A stretch of DNA of 64,000 nucleotides from Streptomyces termitum (GTDB taxonomy: Bacteria > Actinomycetota > Actinomycetes > Streptomycetales > Streptomycetaceae): assembly GCF_014650175.1 (NCBI RefSeq), contig NZ_BMUL01000002.1, forward strand, positions 563,150-627,149, given 5' to 3'. Within the stretch, counting starts at the first letter, position 1. Each line of letters begins with the position of its first letter. A program made the position numbers and the translations under genes. Below, piece by piece: positions 1 to 8,662 of the stretch. Below the pieces are notes generated by a model. The model ran no database searches. It saw only the letters and a program-made list of their open reading frames with translations, and was not told the origin of the DNA.

Positions 1-2
1 AG

Positions 3-569
3 AACGACTTCTGCGAGGGCGGCAGCCTCGCGGTGACCGGGGGCGCCGACGTCGCCGCCGCCATCACCGAGCTGGTCGGCGAGGCCGCCGGCGCCGCCTA
101 CCGGCACGTCGTCGCCACCCGCGACCACCATGTGGACCCCGGCGCCCACTTCGCCCCCGAGGGCGAGGCGCCCGACTACACCTCCTCCTGGCCCCGGCAC
201 TGCGTGGCCGGCACCGAGGGCGTCGGCTTCCACCCGAACTTCGCCCCCGCCGTCGCCGGCGGCGCGGTGCAGGCCGTCTTCGACAAGGGCGCGTACGCCG
301 CCGCGTACAGCGGCTTCGAGGGCCGCGACGAGAACGGCGCGACGCTGGCCGGCTGGCTGCGCGAGCGGGACGTGACGGAGGTGGACGTGGTCGGCATCGC
401 CACCGACCACTGCGTGCGGGCCACCGCCCTGGACGCGGCCCGCGAGGGCTTCCGCACCCGGGTCCTGCTGGACCTGACGGCGGGCGTGGCCGCCGCGACC
501 ACCGAGCGGGCCCTCTCGGAGCTCCGCGAGGCCGGCGTGGAGCTCACGGGCACCCCCGTGGTCGCCTGA
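3..569 (+). CDS. pncA: Nicotinamidase / isochorismatase-family amidohydrolase (5' partial)
   Basis: The cysteine hydrolase would convert nicotinamide to nicotinate in NAD salvage in the cytosol. The frame is open from the window edge, with QNDFCEGGSLAV as its first readable residues, so only about a dozen N-terminal residues are missing. Metal-site residues are visible as the Asp and His of TRDHHVDPGAHF and the His of WPRHC. The nucleophile is the Cys of GIATDHCVRATALDAA, which matches the PncA signature. The next gene is convergent, 20 bases away. The isochorismatase superfamily includes other amidases, but the N-terminal and Cys motifs fit nicotinamidase best. Confidence 0.88.
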   Translation, partial: NDFCEGGSLAVTGGADVAAAITELVGEAAGAAYRHVVATRDHHVDPGAHFAPEGEAPDYTSSWPRHCVAGTEGVGFHPNFAPAVAGGAVQAVFDKGAYAAAYSGFEGRDENGATLAGWLRERDVTEVDVVGIATDHCVRATALDAAREGFRTRVLLDLTAGVAAATTERALSELREAGVELTGTPVVA

Positions 570-588
570 GGCCCCTCCCCCGGGGCGG

Positions 589-900
589 TCAGGCCGCCGG
601 TGCCTTCGGCAGGGCGCGCGCGGAGCGCCACAGCTCCTGCGCGGCCCCCGGGGTGGACCGCCACAGCAGCCCGTCGGGATGGTGCAGGACGGCCGTGATC
701 TCGTCCGGGGTGGGCGGCTCCGCGTTCCCCCGCAGGTAGACCGCGCGCAGACCGAGGTTCCGCAGCCTGGTCAGGGCGCGGGCCCGGTTGGCCGCGTGGA
801 CGAGGAAGCGCACGGTGGCGCCGTCCCCGGCCGGGCTGGGCAGCCCTATCGCGACCACCACACTGCCTCCCGGCAACTTGCAGAATCCTCCACCAGACAT
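589..900 (-). CDS. Small conserved hypothetical protein (103 aa)
   Basis: I do not recognise a characterised family. The ATG at 900 is preferred over upstream codons because a GGGGGAG Shine-Dalgarno precedes it at good spacing. The protein begins MSGGGFCKLPGGSVVVAIGLP, then has an Arg-rich region (RARALTRLRNLGLRAVYLRGN) and a PPTPDEITAVLHHPDGLLWR segment. No membrane segment, signal peptide or metal motif is evident. It lies downstream of the secreted protease on the same strand, but a terminator hairpin separates them, so it is probably its own transcript. Similar short proteins sit beside this protease in streptomycetes as far as I recall. Confidence 0.7.
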   Translation of the reverse strand: MSGGGFCKLPGGSVVVAIGLPSPAGDGATVRFLVHAANRARALTRLRNLGLRAVYLRGNAEPPTPDEITAVLHHPDGLLWRSTPGAAQELWRSARALPKAPAA

Positions 901-961
901 GCGAAAACGCTCCCCCGTGAGTGGACTGTCAATAAGGAACTGGTCAGAGGCACCTAAACAC

Positions 962-997
962 GATCGGCCGCCGCCCGCTAGGGGGCGACGGCCGATC
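962..997 (-). terminator. Terminator after the M6 protease
   Basis: Arms 962-976 and 983-997 pair over 15 bp with one mismatch around a 6-base loop. It lies 27 bases past the protease stop codon. Confidence 0.75.
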
Positions 998-1023
998 ATG
1001 CTTTGACCTGCTACTTCACTGCT

Positions 1024-3453
1024 TTACCGCTTCGAAGGACCCACGCGGACCGTGATCGTGTCGCCGCTCTTCGGCTCCTTGACGATCTGGATCTTCGTGT
1101 TGGTGTCAGTAATCTTGACACCGGCCCGCGGGTTCTCCTCGGTCCAGTAGGTGTTCTTCCGGTCGTCGAAGACCGGGTTGCCCCGCAGCGACGGGACGAA
1201 CGTGGCGACGTCACCCTTGTGGAGCTGGAGGGCGTCGGTCCGGTAGGTGCTGAAGGTGGAGTCGTACGCCTGGACGCGGTTGCGCATCAGGGTGCCGTCC
1301 TTCCACCGCAGCTGCGCCGGGTGGGCGTCGACCGGCAGGACCAGGCCCTGGCCCGGGTGGACGGAGGTGTTGTTGTCCTTCTGGGACAGGTCCCACTTCC
1401 AGATGAGCAGACCGTTCTGGTACGGGTAGTGCTCGACCCAGTTGGCCCGGTCGCCGGTGAAGCCGAAGTTGTACGGGCCGACCTTGAGGGTCTCGTCGTA
1501 CGACACGTACTGGCGGTTCTCGGCGATGTAGTACTGCTCGTACTCGTTGCTGAAGCCCTTGCCGACCCGCGAGAAGCCCTTGGCGGTCCAGCCGTTGTCA
1601 CCGTTCTCCGCGCCGTCCGCGAAGACGGTGGCGCCGTCGGCGGTCAGCGTGATCGCGTCGGCGGTGAAGCCCTTGCCGCCCGCGCCGCCGTCCGTCTGGT
1701 AGCGGAAGCGGAGGTCGACCTTCTTGCCCGCGTAGGCCGAGAGGTCGTAGACGAGCTTCTTGTGGGCGCCGGAGACGTCGGTCAGCGCCGGGGAGCCGGC
1801 CGCGTCGCGCGGGAGGGCCACGCCGTCGGCGGTGCCGTCCACGGCGGTCCAGTTGGCGCCGCCGTCCGTCGACACCTCGGTGTAGAGGTAGTCGTACTCG
1901 GCCTCGATGTCGTACCAGCCCTTGAGCTCCAGGGAGGCGGCCGACTTGCCCGTCAGGTCGACGGAGCGGGTGAGGGTGTTCTTGAGGTCGTCGCCCATGC
2001 CGCTCCACCACTGGGTGGTGCCCTCGGCGGGCGCGACGATGTCGGTGGTGACGGCCTTCTTCGGCAGCTCGACGACGAGCGCCTGCGGGTTCTTGGTGTT
2101 GTACTCGGCGACGCCCAGCTTGTGGGTGGAGTTCCACTTGCGGGACTCGTTGCTCACCTTGGTGTAGTTGAGCCAGCCGAGCTGGAGCTTGTCCCAGGCG
2201 TTCATGTCGCCGGGCAGGTCGCCGATGGCGTCCTTGCCCTTGCCGAGCCAGGAACCGGACGACATCAGCGTCCAGAAGCCCGTGGAGTTCTCGCCGCCCG
2301 CGGTGTCGTACAGGTCCGGCAGGCCGAGGTCGTGGCCGTACTCGTGGGCGAAGACGCCGAGGCCGCCGTTCTCGGGCTGCATCGTGTAGTCGCCGACCCA
2401 GATGCCGGTGTCGCCGATCGGGGTGCCGCCGGCCTTGTTGCCGGCCGGGCCGGACTTGCCCGCGTCGGTGCCGTAGGCGTACCAGCGGTGCGCCCACAGG
2501 GCGTCGGGGCCCTGCACGCCGCCGCCGGCCGACTCGTCCTCGCCCGCGTGGACGATCTGGAAGTGGTCGATGTACCCGTCGGGCTCGTTGAAGTTGCCGT
2601 CGCCGTCGAAGTCGTAGCGGTCCCACTGGTCGTAGGTCGCCAGGTCGGCCTTGATCTGGGCGTCGGTGCGGCCCTTGGCCTTCTGGTCGGCGACCCAGGC
2701 GTTGACGCCGTCGCGGACCGTGTCCCAGACGTTGGAGCAGTTGCTCTGGCCGCAGTAGTTCGAGCCGTAGCGGGCCTCGTTGTACGGGACCTTCACCCAG
2801 TCCGAGACGGCGCCGTCGACCGAGTAGCGGCCGGACGAGGTGCGCTCGTAGTAGGTCTTCAGCGACTGCTTCTGCCGGCCCTTGGCATCCTTGCCGGTAC
2901 CGAAGTACAGGTCCTGGAAGTGCTTCTGGTTGTAGTCGGCCTGCCACGCGGTCGAGTTGTCGACCTTGCGGTTCGGCTTCGCTATCGCGTTGTGCAGCGG
3001 GCCGGGCGTGCCACCGTACTTCGGCTTGAGGTCGGTGGTGTCGTCGTCCTTGCGGTCGACCAGGGTGGTGTTGTCCACCTGGTCGCCGAACTCGACGAGG
3101 ATCGTGAAGATCTTGTCGGTCTTCTCGCGGCCGAGCTCGACGTACTTCTTCGCGCCGAGCTTGACGACCTGCGAGCCGCCGCGCTTCTCGACCTTGGCGT
3201 CGCCCTTGAGGACCTGCTCCAGGGCGGCCTTGCGCTGCTGCGCCTGCTGCTTGCTGAAGGGGCCGTCGAGGTCGTGGTCGACCTTGGTCTTCTGGGCGTC
3301 GTTGCCCGGCGCGGGGTCGTGGCGGACGTCCGCCGCGGCGATCCGGCCGTTCTCGTTGGCCCAAGCGGTGCTGAAGGTCGAGGCGGTGGCGGCGGTGGCC
3401 GCGAGCGCCACGACGACTGCGGACGCCCGAATCGCCCGTCGTCTGTTGGTCAC
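1024..3453 (-). CDS. Secreted M6-family metalloprotease (immune inhibitor A-like)
   Basis: An exported zinc endopeptidase of 809 residues. The N terminus MTNRRRAIRASAVVVALAATAATAS followed by AWA is a Sec-type signal peptide. The zinc motif HEYGHDLGLPD lies near residues 369-379, followed by the met-turn-like stretch TLMSSGSWLG, both as in immune inhibitor A proteases. A Lys/Gln-rich pro-region (about residues 50-130) precedes the catalytic domain. The C-terminal half contains beta-rich, Asp/Gly-rich domains of the kind that follow M6 domains. Length fits the family (about 750-850). A 17-bp palindrome lies about 120 bases upstream of the start. A role in extracellular protein breakdown during development is an inference. 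Confidence 0.93.
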   Translation of the reverse strand: MTNRRRAIRASAVVVALAATAATASTFSTAWANENGRIAAADVRHDPAPGNDAQKTKVDHDLDGPFSKQQAQQRKAALEQVLKGDAKVEKRGGSQVVKLGAKKYVELGREKTDKIFTILVEFGDQVDNTTLVDRKDDDTTDLKPKYGGTPGPLHNAIAKPNRKVDNSTAWQADYNQKHFQDLYFGTGKDAKGRQKQSLKTYYERTSSGRYSVDGAVSDWVKVPYNEARYGSNYCGQSNCSNVWDTVRDGVNAWVADQKAKGRTDAQIKADLATYDQWDRYDFDGDGNFNEPDGYIDHFQIVHAGEDESAGGGVQGPDALWAHRWYAYGTDAGKSGPAGNKAGGTPIGDTGIWVGDYTMQPENGGLGVFAHEYGHDLGLPDLYDTAGGENSTGFWTLMSSGSWLGKGKDAIGDLPGDMNAWDKLQLGWLNYTKVSNESRKWNSTHKLGVAEYNTKNPQALVVELPKKAVTTDIVAPAEGTTQWWSGMGDDLKNTLTRSVDLTGKSAASLELKGWYDIEAEYDYLYTEVSTDGGANWTAVDGTADGVALPRDAAGSPALTDVSGAHKKLVYDLSAYAGKKVDLRFRYQTDGGAGGKGFTADAITLTADGATVFADGAENGDNGWTAKGFSRVGKGFSNEYEQYYIAENRQYVSYDETLKVGPYNFGFTGDRANWVEHYPYQNGLLIWKWDLSQKDNNTSVHPGQGLVLPVDAHPAQLRWKDGTLMRNRVQAYDSTFSTYRTDALQLHKGDVATFVPSLRGNPVFDDRKNTYWTEENPRAGVKITDTNTKIQIVKEPKSGDTITVRVGPSKR

Positions 3454-3572
3454 TTGATGTCGTTCCTCCCCCGCGTCCGCGTGCTCGGACGAGGAGGTGG
3501 GGTGTCCGTCCGGCGCGGTCGCGCGTCACAAGTGACGACATTCGACCGGAGAGAGAGGAGAAAAGACAGATC

Positions 3573-3601
3573 TTGACTTGGACATACCAAGTGCACTATG
3601 C
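3573..3601 (+). promoter_or_regulatory. Promoter-like site overlapping a 17-bp palindrome
   Basis: The 383-bp gap between the protease and the next gene contains ACTTGG-ACATA-CCAAGT (3576-3592), a perfect 6-5-6 inverted repeat. A plus-strand TTGACT is followed after 17-18 bases by CTATGC/TATGCG, so the palindrome would cover the -35 and spacer. It could act as an operator for either divergent gene. Nothing else recognisable lies in the gap. Confidence 0.4.
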
Positions 3602-3836
3602 GGGTGTCGATATCCGGTAATCGGACGGTCAAGTCGGGTAAAGCTTGGGAAAGTTACGGTGCGGGGCGGTTCCTCACCCCCGGACGGACCGGCTCCGCGG
3701 CCGGCCGTGCTCCCCCGCGCCACCCGTGCGCCCCCCGTGCTCCGGCACCATGGGTCAGGTCACGCTTACCCGTCGTTCCGCCGGGGCATCGAGCGTCGTA
3801 GAGTCGGCCCGGAGTCCCGGAGGGGCGGTATCCGTC

Positions 3837-4127
3837 ATGCAGCGTCCGAACGCAGCGCAGTACGCCTACGGTTCGGCCGTCGTGGTCCTCGCGACCGCCG
3901 CGCTCCTGCTGCTGACCGGAGCCACCGGGCCCCCCGGCATCGTCCTGGCCTGCCTCACGGGCCTCGTGCTCGGCACCGTCGTGGCGGTGACGATGCCGCC
4001 GGGCACCCGCCGCGTCAAGACCCCGGACACCACCTCCGTCACCTCCCTCCCGGACGCCCCGTCCGGCGCCCCCGCAGGCACCTCCGCGCCGGCGGAGGTG
4101 CCGGGCCCGGTCAGTGCGGGGCGGTGA
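3837..4127 (+). CDS. Small two-helix membrane protein (96 aa)
   Basis: No characterised family recognised. The ATG at 3837 follows a GGAGGGG Shine-Dalgarno. After MQRPNAAQYAYGS come two hydrophobic segments (about residues 14-30 and 35-52) separated by GATGPPG, so a helical hairpin in the membrane is likely. The C terminus is a Pro/Ala/Ser/Thr-rich, probably disordered tail. Its last 17 bases overlap the 3' end of the convergent RDD gene, so the two mRNAs would be complementary at their ends. Confidence 0.65.
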   Translation: MQRPNAAQYAYGSAVVVLATAALLLLTGATGPPGIVLACLTGLVLGTVVAVTMPPGTRRVKTPDTTSVTSLPDAPSGAPAGTSAPAEVPGPVSAGR

Positions 4128-4830
4128 CGACGACCGTCTTCGCGGCCTTGTCGTGCAGGCCCTGCCGGTAGGGCTTGTCGACCAGGATGAGGATGAGCAG
4201 CAGCAGCGGCCACAGGCAGGCGCAGCAGATCAGCGCGGGCAGCCAGAGCACGACCGCACGCAGCAGGGACTGGCTCATGGGCGGCGTGGAGCCGTCGTTG
4301 AGCATCGCCACCCGCAGCTTCATCAGCCGCTTCCCGAGGGTCTGCCCGTGCTGCGCGGTGAGCACGGTGTCGTACGCGACGTAGGCGACGATCGAGATGA
4401 GCTGGAAGGCCAGCTGCCCGCCGCCGGTGATCGCGTCCTGGAAGTCCGTGCCGTCCTTCGACACCCGGTCGTAGATGTCGAAGGGGATGCCGATGAGGGC
4501 GAGCGGCACCGCGATGATCACCCAGTCGATGAGCCGGGCCAGGATGCGGCGCCCGGGCTCGGCCAGCGGCGGCATCCCGGAGAGCGGGTCGGCGCCGCCG
4601 TAGCCCCCGCCGGGTCCTCCGTACGGGTCCCCGCCGTGGGGGCCGCCGGGCGCGCCGCCCCCGTAGGGGTTGCCCGGCGGGGGCGGGGGCGGCGGGTAGG
4701 AGCCGTACGGGTTCCCCCCTCCCGGCGGCGGGCCGGACGGCGGCGGACCGGCCGGCGGGGGGTCCTGCGGCCTCTTGGCGAACGGATCGTCGTCGGGGGG
4801 CGGGCCGGGCGGCGGCTGGTCGGTGCTCAT
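4111..4830 (-). CDS. RDD-domain membrane protein with Pro/Gly-rich N terminus
   Basis: An inner-membrane protein of 239 residues. The first ~90 residues are Pro/Gly/Tyr-rich (repeated PPPPG and NPYG), probably a disordered cytoplasmic tail. The RDD domain follows: RRILARLIDWVIIAVPLALIG, then TLGKRLMKLRV, then WLPALICCACLWPLLLLILILV. The order R..D plus a later GK..L..RV is the family signature. The biochemical function of RDD proteins is mostly unknown; some have been linked to ion transport. It is followed upstream by a second RDD gene on the same strand, about 84 bases apart, so the pair may be co-transcribed. Confidence 0.85.
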   Translation of the reverse strand: MSTDQPPPGPPPDDDPFAKRPQDPPPAGPPPSGPPPGGGNPYGSYPPPPPPPGNPYGGGAPGGPHGGDPYGGPGGGYGGADPLSGMPPLAEPGRRILARLIDWVIIAVPLALIGIPFDIYDRVSKDGTDFQDAITGGGQLAFQLISIVAYVAYDTVLTAQHGQTLGKRLMKLRVAMLNDGSTPPMSQSLLRAVVLWLPALICCACLWPLLLLILILVDKPYRQGLHDKAAKTVVVTAPH

Positions 4831-4914
4831 GGGGGCATCGCATCCCGGGCACCGGGGCCCCGCAACGGCTGGGCGCCCGTTCGGGGGAGCCGGTCCCCCG
4901 ACGGGCGGCGGGCG

Positions 4915-6345
4915 TCAGGCGCGGGCCACGAAGGTGCCGGCCGCCTTGTCGTGCCAGCACTGGCGCCACGGGCGGTCGAAGACGCACCAGAGCGCGTTCA
5001 GGACGCCGATCAGGAGCAGGCCCAGGAGGGTGTGGAGGAACCAGCGGCGCAGCGAGCGGCCGAAGGAGGGCGGCTCGTGCGCCTCGATGTCCCGCACCTG
5101 GATCCCGCACAGCTTCTTGCCGGCCGTCCGGCCCCACCGGGCGGTGGGCAGCGCCTCGTACAGCACGCCGAGGACCAGCATCAGGCCGAGCGCGATGCCG
5201 AACTGCACCGAGGTGGTGCCGTCCACCAGCCACACCTGGACGGTGACGCCGGACCGCTTGGCGGCCTCGATCTTGGCGTCGATGTGGTCCAGGGCGGCGG
5301 TCGCGAAGGGGAAGGCGGCGGCGGCCGTCAGCGCGCCGAGGAGGACGGTGTCGACCACCCGGGCGAGGAGCCGGCGGCCGAGCCCGGCCGGGGCGGCGGA
5401 CGCCTGCTCGCGGGCGGCCTTGAGGAAGGGGTCCTCGACCGGCGGCTTCCACGGCACGACCGGCTGCCCCTGCTCCGGCCCGGCGGGCTGCGCCCACGAC
5501 GGCGCCCCGGGCGCGGGCTGCGGCTGTGCCTGTACGGGGGCGGGCTGCGGCTGTGCTTGTACGGGCGCGGGCCGGGGGTGCGGTGGTACGGGCGCGGGCC
5601 GGGGCTGTGCGGGAGCGGGCGCGGGGGCCGGGGCGTGCTGCTGCGGCACGGGGGCCGGGGTCACCGGCATGCCGCCGAGCCGGGCCGGACTGCCGAGGCC
5701 CCGGGGCTCGGCGGCGGGGGCCTGGGCGGGGGCCTGGGCCTGGGCGGGCGCGGGAGCCTGGGCCTGGGCGGGCGCCGGGACCGGGGTCTGGGCGGGGGCC
5801 TGGGCCTGGGACTGGGCGGGGGCGGTGGGCCAGGCGACCGGGCCGCGCGGGTCGGGCACGACGGGCGCGGGGGCGGGGGCGGGCCGCTGCTGCGCGGGGG
5901 CCGGGTCGCGGGGGTCGCTCCAGGCGGCCCGGGGGGCGTCGGCGGGGGCCGCCTGCCGGGCGGAGGCGGGTTCGGGGGCCGGGGACCCGGCGTCGTACCC
6001 GTCGTACGCGTCATGTCCGCCGTGTCCGTCGTACGCGTCGAGGAAGACCGGGCCGGTCTCCTCGACGGCCGGAGCGGGGGCCGGAGCGACGGCCGGGGCG
6101 GCGGGTTCGGGGGCGGGGTGCGGGGCCGGGCTCGGGTTCGGGGCGGGGCTCGGGGCGAGGACCGGGCCGGCCGGGTGGGCGGAGGCGGGCGGGGCCGGCG
6201 CGGCCTCGTCCTCCTTGGGGGCGGGCCGGCTGGTGCCGGGCACCCACGCGCCGCCGTTCCAGAACCGGATGTATCCGGGGATCGACGGGTCCGGGTAGTA
6301 CCCCGCCTGAGGTACCTCGCCGCCGCCTCCGGGAGGAGTAGCCAC
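4915..6345 (-). CDS. DUF2510 + RDD membrane protein with long Pro/Ala repeat linker
   Basis: A 476-residue protein in three parts. Residues ~12-40 (AGYYPDPSIPGYIRFWNGGAWVPGT) match the DUF2510 pattern of spaced Tyr, Arg-Trp and Gly-Trp. Residues ~45-290 are a low-complexity Pro/Ala/Gln linker with many PAPAQAQ-type repeats. The C-terminal ~170 residues are an RDD domain (GLGRRLLARVVDTVLLGAL, then GKKLCGIQVRD, then LHTLLGLLLIGVLNALWCVF). The C terminus WRQCWHDKAAGTFVARA resembles that of the neighbouring RDD protein (YRQGLHDKAAKTVVV), which suggests a gene duplication. Function is unknown; the linker looks like a tether for a small N-terminal binding module. Confidence 0.85.
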   Translation of the reverse strand: MATPPGGGGEVPQAGYYPDPSIPGYIRFWNGGAWVPGTSRPAPKEDEAAPAPPASAHPAGPVLAPSPAPNPSPAPHPAPEPAAPAVAPAPAPAVEETGPVFLDAYDGHGGHDAYDGYDAGSPAPEPASARQAAPADAPRAAWSDPRDPAPAQQRPAPAPAPVVPDPRGPVAWPTAPAQSQAQAPAQTPVPAPAQAQAPAPAQAQAPAQAPAAEPRGLGSPARLGGMPVTPAPVPQQHAPAPAPAPAQPRPAPVPPHPRPAPVQAQPQPAPVQAQPQPAPGAPSWAQPAGPEQGQPVVPWKPPVEDPFLKAAREQASAAPAGLGRRLLARVVDTVLLGALTAAAAFPFATAALDHIDAKIEAAKRSGVTVQVWLVDGTTSVQFGIALGLMLVLGVLYEALPTARWGRTAGKKLCGIQVRDIEAHEPPSFGRSLRRWFLHTLLGLLLIGVLNALWCVFDRPWRQCWHDKAAGTFVARA

Positions 6346-6667
6346 TGCCCCGACTCCGTTCAGTCACAACGCTCTGGTTCCGCGCGGCTCCGCGCCCGGT
6401 GTGCCGCGCCCAAGGAGGCACAGTAACGAAGAACGCCCCCGAGGGCGGAAAGAGACCGCGAGAAAGGCCGCCTTCGGGCGACAGGGGCCACAATCCGTCA
6501 CTCCGGGTGAGGTTCGGGCCCCCGGATCCGGGGCGGTCGGGGCCTCCTGAGCCTCCCCCGGAAATTTCCGCGAAAAACTTTCCCGAAGTCGCGTAATGAA
6601 CCGGCGGGACCGCGCTCTCTCCAGGTGAAGGCCCGCACGGGGCCCGCGGACGAGAGGCATCAGGACC
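6346..6667. other. Divergent intergenic region upstream of the RDD gene and ssgG
   Basis: It holds the start regions of both divergent genes. An inverted repeat CGCCCCCGAGGGCG lies near 6428-6441, and an A/T-rich patch (GGAAATTTCC at 6560-6569, then AAAAACTTTC) is the most promoter-like part for ssgG. I could not assign a sigma-factor consensus. Confidence 0.4.
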
Positions 6668-7159
6668 ATGCGGAACACCGAGCACACCACCGTCGAGCGC
6701 GAGCTGGAACTGAAGCTGGTGCTCTCCCCCGAGCGCGCGGTCCCGGTCCCGGCCCGGCTCGCCTACCGGACCGACGACCCGTACGCCGTGCACATCACCT
6801 TCCACATCGGCTCGGAGCACCCGGTCAACTGGACCTTCGCCCGCGAGCTCCTCGTCGAGGGCGTCTTCCGGCCGTGCGGCCACGGGGACGTGCGGATCTG
6901 GCCGACGAAGGTGGACAGCCGCAGCGTGATCCTGATGGCGCTCTCCTCCCCCGACGGCGACGCGCTCCTGGAGGCCCCGTCGGCGCAGGTGTCCGCCTGG
7001 CTGGAGCGGACCCTGCGGACCGTCCCGCCGGGCACCGAGTCCGAGCGGCTCGGCATCGACGACGGGCTGGCCGAACTCCTCGCCACCACCTCGGTCCGCG
7101 ACGACCTGTGGCTGCGCGACCCGTGGCCGTCGGACGAGTCGCAGGACGGCGAACTGTGA
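6668..7159 (+). CDS. ssgG: SsgA-like protein, probably SsgG
   Basis: SsgA-like proteins (SALPs) control septum placement and spore-wall processes in streptomycetes. The 163-residue product carries the SALP core: PVPARLAYRTDDPYAVHITFHIG, then VNWTFARELLVEGVFRPCGHGDVRIWP, then ILMALSSPDGDALLEAPSAQVSAWLERT and VPPGTESERLGIDD. It is longer than SsgB (~137 aa), with extra C-terminal residues rich in Asp/Ser. The symbol rests on synteny with the S. coelicolor ssgG locus (glycolate-oxidase and hppD genes follow), recalled from memory. In S. coelicolor SsgG affects septum-site selection. ATG 6668 follows GAGAGG. Confidence 0.85.
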   Translation: MRNTEHTTVERELELKLVLSPERAVPVPARLAYRTDDPYAVHITFHIGSEHPVNWTFARELLVEGVFRPCGHGDVRIWPTKVDSRSVILMALSSPDGDALLEAPSAQVSAWLERTLRTVPPGTESERLGIDDGLAELLATTSVRDDLWLRDPWPSDESQDGEL

Positions 7160-7196
7160 GTCCGCGCGGCACGGGTCCGTACGGACGGACGGCGGG

Positions 7197-8573
7197 TCAG
7201 AACAGCTTGCCGGGGTTGAGCAGGCCCAGCGGGTCGAAGACCGCCTTGACGCCGCGCTGCACCTCCAGGCCGACCGGGCCGAGCTCCCGGGCCAGCCACT
7301 CCTTCTTCAGGACGCCGACGCCGTGCTCGCCGGTGATGGTGCCGCCGAGGGAGAGGCCGAGCGCCATGATCTCGTCGAAGGAGGCGCGGGCGCGCCGGGA
7401 CTCGTCCTCGTCGGCGGGGTCGAAGCAGACGACGGGGTGGGTGTTGCCGTCGCCCGCGTGCGCGCAGACGCCGATGGTCAGGCCGTACTTCTCCGCGACG
7501 GCGGCGGTCCCGGCGAGCATCTCGGCGAGCCGGGTGCGGGGCACGCACACGTCGTCGATCATCGTGGCCGGTTTGACGGTCTCCAGGGCGGTGAGGGCGA
7601 GGCGGCGGGCCTGGAGGAGGAGTTCGGACTCGGCGGCGTCGGCGGCGGGCACCACCTCGGTGGCTCCGGCGGCCCGGCACAGCTCCCCCACGGCGGCGAG
7701 GTCGGCGGCCGGGTCGGGGGTGTCGAAGGCGCACAGCAGGAGCGCCTCGGTGGTCTCCGGGAGGCCCATCCGGGCCAGCCGGTTGACGGCCCGGACGGTG
7801 GTGCGGTCCATGAGTTCGAGGAGCGAGGGCGTGTGGCCGCCCGCCATGACGGCGCAGACGGCGGCGCAGGCGGCGTCCGTGGAGGGGAACTCGGCGGCGA
7901 GGACGAGCTGCGCGGGCGGCTGCGGCTTGAGCGCGAGGACGGCCTTCACGACGATGCCGAGGCTGCCCTCGGAGCCGACGAAGAGGCGGGTGAGGTCGTA
8001 TCCGGCGACGCCCTTGGCGGTGCGGCGGCCGGTGGTGAGGAGGCGGCCGTCGGCGAGGACGACGTCGAGGCCGAGGACGTACTCGGCGGTGACGCCGTAC
8101 TTGACGCAGCACAGGCCGCCGGAGGCGGTGCCGATGTTCCCGCCGATGGTGCACGACTCCCAGCTGGAGGGGTCCGGCGGGTAGTACAGGCCGTGTTCGG
8201 CGACGGCACGGGAGAGGACGGCGTTCACGACGCCCGGTTCGACGACGGCGATCCGGTCGACCGGGTCGATCTCCAGGATGCGGTCCATCTTGACGAGGGA
8301 GAGCACGACGCAGCCCTCGGAGGCGTTGGCGCCCCCGGACAGTCCGGTGCGGGCGCCCTGCGGCACGACCGGGACGCGGAGTTCCGTCGCGGTCCGCATG
8401 ACGTGCCGCACCTGCTCGACGGTGCGCGGGAGCACGACGGCCGCGGGGGTGCCGGCCGTGCAGAAGCCCGCCATGTCGTGGGCGTAGGAGGCCGTCACGT
8501 CCGGGTCGGTGAGGACGGCGTCGGCGGGGAGCCCGGCCCGCAGGGCCTCGTGGAGCGTCCGGAGATCATCCAT
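7197..8573 (-). CDS. FAD-linked oxidase of the glycolate/D-lactate oxidase (GlcD) type
   Basis: A 458-residue flavoprotein expected to oxidise a 2-hydroxy acid. The PCMH-type FAD-binding domain occupies about residues 35-215, with PAAVVLPRTVEQVRHVMRTA, VPVVPQGARTGLSGGANA and YPPDPSSWESCTIGGNIGTASGG. The C-terminal FAD-oxidase domain ends with TGEHGVGVLKKEWL and FDPLGLLNPGKLF, the usual GlcD ending. No partner subunit gene (GlcE/GlcF) is adjacent, as is common for single-gene actinobacterial versions. The substrate (glycolate, D-lactate or another hydroxy acid) cannot be decided from sequence. The gene is convergent with ssgG and divergent from the TPR gene. Confidence 0.9.
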   Translation of the reverse strand: MDDLRTLHEALRAGLPADAVLTDPDVTASYAHDMAGFCTAGTPAAVVLPRTVEQVRHVMRTATELRVPVVPQGARTGLSGGANASEGCVVLSLVKMDRILEIDPVDRIAVVEPGVVNAVLSRAVAEHGLYYPPDPSSWESCTIGGNIGTASGGLCCVKYGVTAEYVLGLDVVLADGRLLTTGRRTAKGVAGYDLTRLFVGSEGSLGIVVKAVLALKPQPPAQLVLAAEFPSTDAACAAVCAVMAGGHTPSLLELMDRTTVRAVNRLARMGLPETTEALLLCAFDTPDPAADLAAVGELCRAAGATEVVPAADAAESELLLQARRLALTALETVKPATMIDDVCVPRTRLAEMLAGTAAVAEKYGLTIGVCAHAGDGNTHPVVCFDPADEDESRRARASFDEIMALGLSLGGTITGEHGVGVLKKEWLARELGPVGLEVQRGVKAVFDPLGLLNPGKLF

Positions 8574-8662
8574 GCCCCCAGCCTGGCAGCCGGGGCCATC
8601 GGTGTGAACCCGCCGCGACCGGTGGCCGGTGCGGTCTTCGTACCGGCGGGGCCGGGCCCACA

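Noticed and set aside
1003-3576. Long plus-strand open frame (857 codons) opposite the M6 protease
   Set aside because: It lies antisense to a gene with signal peptide and HEYGH motif. Composition is Val/Gly/Arg-rich, as expected for a shadow frame in high-GC DNA.
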